NCBI GenBank assembly: GCA_039630235.1
Contig: JBCNVI010000001.1
Span: 283,086-347,085, forward strand
Direction of reading: 5' to 3'
DNA: 64,000 nucleotides
Origin: Candidatus Hydrothermales bacterium
Lineage (GTDB): Bacteria; Hydrothermota; Hydrothermia; Hydrothermales; JAJRUZ01
The stretch's first letter is position 1, and each line of letters begins with the position of its first letter. Position numbers and translations under genes: made by a program. Under the pieces are notes generated by a model that worked only from the letters and a program-made list of their open reading frames with translations, ran no database searches and had not been told where the DNA came from. Below, in pieces: positions 61,521 to 64,000 of this stretch.

Positions 61521-62876
61521 TTTTCTTTTAATAGAGCTTTCTATACCTAACTCTTTCCTTAGCTTACAAACTTCTCTTCTTGTTATTTCAATCCCTTTTT
61601 TATCTTTTATGATTTCTCTTATTTGACTATCAGATAGGGGTGAACCTTGAGCTTCTTTTTCAATTAGATCTTTTATGAAACTTTTAAGTTCTTCTCTGTC
61701 AACTATATCCCCTTTTTTAGTTCTAAGTCCCTTAGGAAAGAAGAACCTCAGTTCAAATATACCTCTTGGAGTTGCCACATATTTACCTGTTATTATTCTA
61801 TTCAAAGTTGAAACAGAAATATTAAGTTTCCTGGCAGCTTCACTTTGAGAAATAGGCTTTAGTTTACCCTCAGAACTTGTAATAAATTCTTTTTGATAAT
61901 TAGCTATAAAATTTAAAACCTCTTCAATTTTTCTTTTTCTTTCATTTAAAAGTTCAAAAAAAGCCCTTGCCTTATTTACATAATCCCTGATAAACTTTTT
62001 AACACTAAGTGGGGTATCCTCTCTTTCAAGTAACCTGAGATAACACCTATTTAAACGTATCTGGGGTATCAATCCTCTTATTTCTTCAACGACGAGATCA
62101 CCATTTCTTATTTTTATGGCATATTCTGGAATGACGTACTCTGGACTTTCCTCAGAGTAAATACTTCCGGGTTTAAAGTTTAGTTTCCCTATTAATATAA
62201 GTGCTTCCTCAATTTCTTCTGGTTTTTTATTTAAAATTTTTAAAAGCTCTTCTTTAGACTCTTTAAGTTTATCAAAGTGGTTTTTAACTATATGATAGGC
62301 AAGAGTATTTTCCATTTTTCTTACTTCAAGTTGAGCAAGTAGAGCCTCTCTTAAATCAACTGCAGCTACACCAACAGGATCAAGCTGAAGCAATCTTTTT
62401 CTAACCTTTTCAACCTCTTCAACACTAACATTAAGTATTTTTGCAATTTCTTTGATATCAACCTCTAAGTAACCGTCTTTGTTTATAAAATCAATTAACT
62501 TTAGGGCTAAATCTTTTTCTTTTCTATCCTTAAATGCGTATTCTATTTGATAGACCAATCTTTCATAAAGTGAGGGGCCCTTCGAAGGAATTAGGGAAAA
62601 GAAATCTTCTTCTTCCTCCATTTCCTTACTTTCATTATATTCAGGTTCAGAAAAAACTTGAAAAAATTCCCTTAACTCAAAGTCGTCCCTTTCGCTTTCT
62701 ACCTCAGATAACACTTTTTCTTTCTTTTCTAAGATAAAATTTTTCTCTAGTTCATTATTTAGATATTCTTTCAACTCTAGAAGATTTAAAGAATAGAGTT
62801 TCGCAAGTTGAACAAGACGAGGCAAAAGAACAGGTTTTAAAGTTATTTCCTGCTTAATTTTAATTTTTTCTTTCAT
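61506..62876 (-). CDS. rpoN: RNA polymerase sigma-54 factor
   Basis: 456 residues, normal length. Region I (about 1-55) normally activator-responsive and glutamine-rich here reads ITLKPVLLPRLVQLAKLYSL, almost without glutamines. Core-binding region about 115-280 (QLDPVGVAAVDLREALLAQL). HTH near 340-375 (SQSEAARKLNISVSTLNRII) and the -24 reading RpoN box as TRREVCKLRKELG (family consensus ARRTVAKYRE) near 435. Its partners (bEBP activators) are not in this window. It forms a transcript with lptB; the overlap is 4 nt. Confidence 0.93.
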   Translation of the reverse strand: MKEKIKIKQEITLKPVLLPRLVQLAKLYSLNLLELKEYLNNELEKNFILEKKEKVLSEVESERDDFELREFFQVFSEPEYNESKEMEEEEDFFSLIPSKGPSLYERLVYQIEYAFKDRKEKDLALKLIDFINKDGYLEVDIKEIAKILNVSVEEVEKVRKRLLQLDPVGVAAVDLREALLAQLEVRKMENTLAYHIVKNHFDKLKESKEELLKILNKKPEEIEEALILIGKLNFKPGSIYSEESPEYVIPEYAIKIRNGDLVVEEIRGLIPQIRLNRCYLRLLEREDTPLSVKKFIRDYVNKARAFFELLNERKRKIEEVLNFIANYQKEFITSSEGKLKPISQSEAARKLNISVSTLNRIITGKYVATPRGIFELRFFFPKGLRTKKGDIVDREELKSFIKDLIEKEAQGSPLSDSQIREIIKDKKGIEITRREVCKLRKELGIESSIKRKLKSV

Positions 62877-63592
62877 AGCTTAAACTTTTCTCCCAAATAA
62901 ACTTTCCTAACAAGTTCATTTTTAACAAGTTCTTCTGATTTACCTGAAATTAAGACCTTACCTTCATATATTATATAAGCTCTGTCAGTTATTTCAAGTG
63001 TCTCTCTTACGTTATGATCGGTTATTAAAACACCTATTTGTTCATTTTTGAGAGATAAAATTATAAACTGTATTTCTTCTCTTGTTTTTGGATCTATTCC
63101 TGTAAAGGGTTCATCAAGTAAAAGGAATTTCGGTTCAAGTACTAAGGCTCTTGCTACTTCTAATCGTCTTCTCTCTCCTCCCGAGAGCATATAGGCTTTA
63201 GAGTTTTTTAGGTGAAAGATTCCCATCTTTTTTAAAACTTCCTCTGTTTTTTGGTAGGCTAATTTATTATCGTATCCTCTCATTTGAAGAATTCCGTATA
63301 TATTATCAAAGACCGACAGTTTTTTAAAAACTGAGGGTTCCTGTGGTAGATAGGATATACCCATTCTTGCTCTTTTATACATGGGAAAATCTGTTATATC
63401 TATGTCTTCTATGAAGACTTTACCGCTGTTTGGTTTTATTACACCAGAGATCATATAAAAGGTAGTGGTTTTTCCGGCTCCATTAGGTCCTAAAAGTCCG
63501 ACAATTTCTCCCCTTTTTAACTCTATTGAGACGTTATCAACTACTTTTCTTTTTTTATAGATCTTAACAAGTCCTACTGTTCTTAAAGTCAT
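62873..63592 (-). CDS. lptB: LPS export ABC transporter ATP-binding protein LptB
   Basis: 239 residues. Walker A GLLGPNGAGKTTTFYMISG near 33-51, ABC signature MLSGGERRRLEVARALV near 135-151, Walker B FLLLDEPFTGIDPKTRE near 157, and the LptB-typical YLPQEPSVFKKLSVFDNIY and LITDHNVRETLEITDRAYII. It powers LPS extraction from the inner membrane with LptFG. The usual order lptA-lptB-rpoN is kept here. Confidence 0.96.
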   Translation of the reverse strand: MTLRTVGLVKIYKKRKVVDNVSIELKRGEIVGLLGPNGAGKTTTFYMISGVIKPNSGKVFIEDIDITDFPMYKRARMGISYLPQEPSVFKKLSVFDNIYGILQMRGYDNKLAYQKTEEVLKKMGIFHLKNSKAYMLSGGERRRLEVARALVLEPKFLLLDEPFTGIDPKTREEIQFIILSLKNEQIGVLITDHNVRETLEITDRAYIIYEGKVLISGKSEELVKNELVRKVYLGEKFKL

Positions 63593-64000
63593 CTTTTTAA
63601 AATACCTTCAACGTTTTTAAAAGCTGCTACTTTTTCTATTCTCAGTGAATCATCAAGAAAAATTTCGAGATAATCAGATAAAAGGGAAAGCGTGTCTTTT
63701 TTTTCTATAACGGATTTTAAAAGGCTTTTTCTTTCTGAAATTATTTTACTTAACTTTTTATCTTTTAAAAGAATTTTAATGAGGTTACCTTCAAGAAAGG
63801 AGTCGTGCGTTTTTATTGAGGGTCTCTGGCCAAATAGAAGTATTTCATCATCTTTCCAAACTAAAGTATCACATTCGGCAAAGAAATCCTTTGATTTAAT
63901 CTCTACATCTTTTGTAACATAGAAACTTTTATCAAAGATGATAAGATTTTTTCCGGTTATTTCTATTGTGTTTTCTTTTTCTTCTATATTTATTTGAATA
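63589..64000 (-). CDS. lptA: LptA/OstA-like periplasmic LPS transport protein, C-terminal part (5' end outside window)
   Basis: The frame is open from the window edge to TGA at 63589-63591, giving about 136 residues, and the lptB ATG overlaps the stop (ATGA). Repeated beta strands of OstA type can be read: IIFDKSFYVTKDVEIKSKDF, ECDTLVWKDDEILLFGQRP, SFLEGNLIKILLKDKKL. The last 40 residues are helical. LptA bridges the periplasm for LPS. The N-terminus and signal peptide lie outside; LptC or another OstA protein is possible. Confidence 0.75.
   Translation of the reverse strand, partial: IQINIEEKENTIEITGKNLIIFDKSFYVTKDVEIKSKDFFAECDTLVWKDDEILLFGQRPSIKTHDSFLEGNLIKILLKDKKLSKIISERKSLLKSVIEKKDTLSLLSDYLEIFLDDSLRIEKVAAFKNVEGILKR

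Overview
The window is bacterial DNA of low GC content with tightly packed genes. It suggests a diderm, probably thermophilic, anaerobe-like bacterium of an uncultured lineage. Signs of an outer membrane are lptB next to an LptA/OstA-like gene, a metal-type KDO-8-phosphate synthase, LolA-like proteins, small barrel-like proteins, PorV/UPF0164-like debris, and surface proteins ending in a FlgD/type IX-like C-terminal domain. That mixture is typical of candidate phyla such as WOR-3/Hydrothermae; this placement is an inference and was not tested with a tree.

Layout. 1-2058: 3' part of ftsK, then rmlD. 2059-5380: a graveyard with no intact gene, holding a strong hairpin, a decayed GT4 glycosyltransferase, a decayed PorV/UPF0164-type protein and an SBBP-repeat surface protein broken by a frameshift. 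5381-7256: a LolA/DUF1571-like protein and a GT4 glycosyltransferase. 7286-17616: a translation and RNA operon (proS-rimP-nusA-infB-ylxP-rbfA-truB-ribF-rpsO-pnp). 17658-22622: acyl-CoA dehydrogenase, thiL, tRNA-Arg(GCG), HAD phosphatase, acpS, TPR protein, ExeA-like ATPase. 22628-28747 (minus): sucD, lolA-like, isocitrate dehydrogenase, methyltransferase, endonuclease Q-like and histidine ammonia-lyase. 28831-32961: three paralogous small envelope proteins separated by decayed pieces of sucD and of the M23 peptidase gene that follows them. 33037-40900: mgtE, smc, a flavoprotein, and an overlapping pair made of a zinc-ribbon/multi-OB-fold membrane protein and a TctA/DUF112 permease. 40935-42432: a second frameshifted surface protein (FG-GAP). 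42478-50933 (minus, except one small plus-strand gene): plsX-rpmF-DUF177, small zinc and regulatory proteins, polyprenyl synthase, LPG-synthase-like membrane protein, TatD, a GT-B-like protein, kdsA, fmdB. 51025-52988: groESL with a clear terminator. 53176-61520: anti-sigma-type kinase, MDR dehydrogenase, CorC-like protein, fabD-fabH, a candidate small RNA, an MGDG-synthase-like glycosyltransferase, bcp, GT2, EamA. 61506-64000 (minus): rpoN, lptB and the end of an LptA-like gene.

Regulation visible in the sequence is unusual. Many upstream genes have a TATAAT box only 5-8 nt before the start codon, which predicts leaderless mRNAs. Seven other genes carry a small hairpin whose 7-nt (once 6-nt) loop matches a tRNA T-loop (TTCNANN), always 18-25 nt before the start codon, with changes in the stem that keep pairing. 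A ~100-nt structured RNA with a textbook promoter sits between fabH and the divergent glycosyltransferase. I consider the T-loop hairpin series the best candidate for something undescribed.
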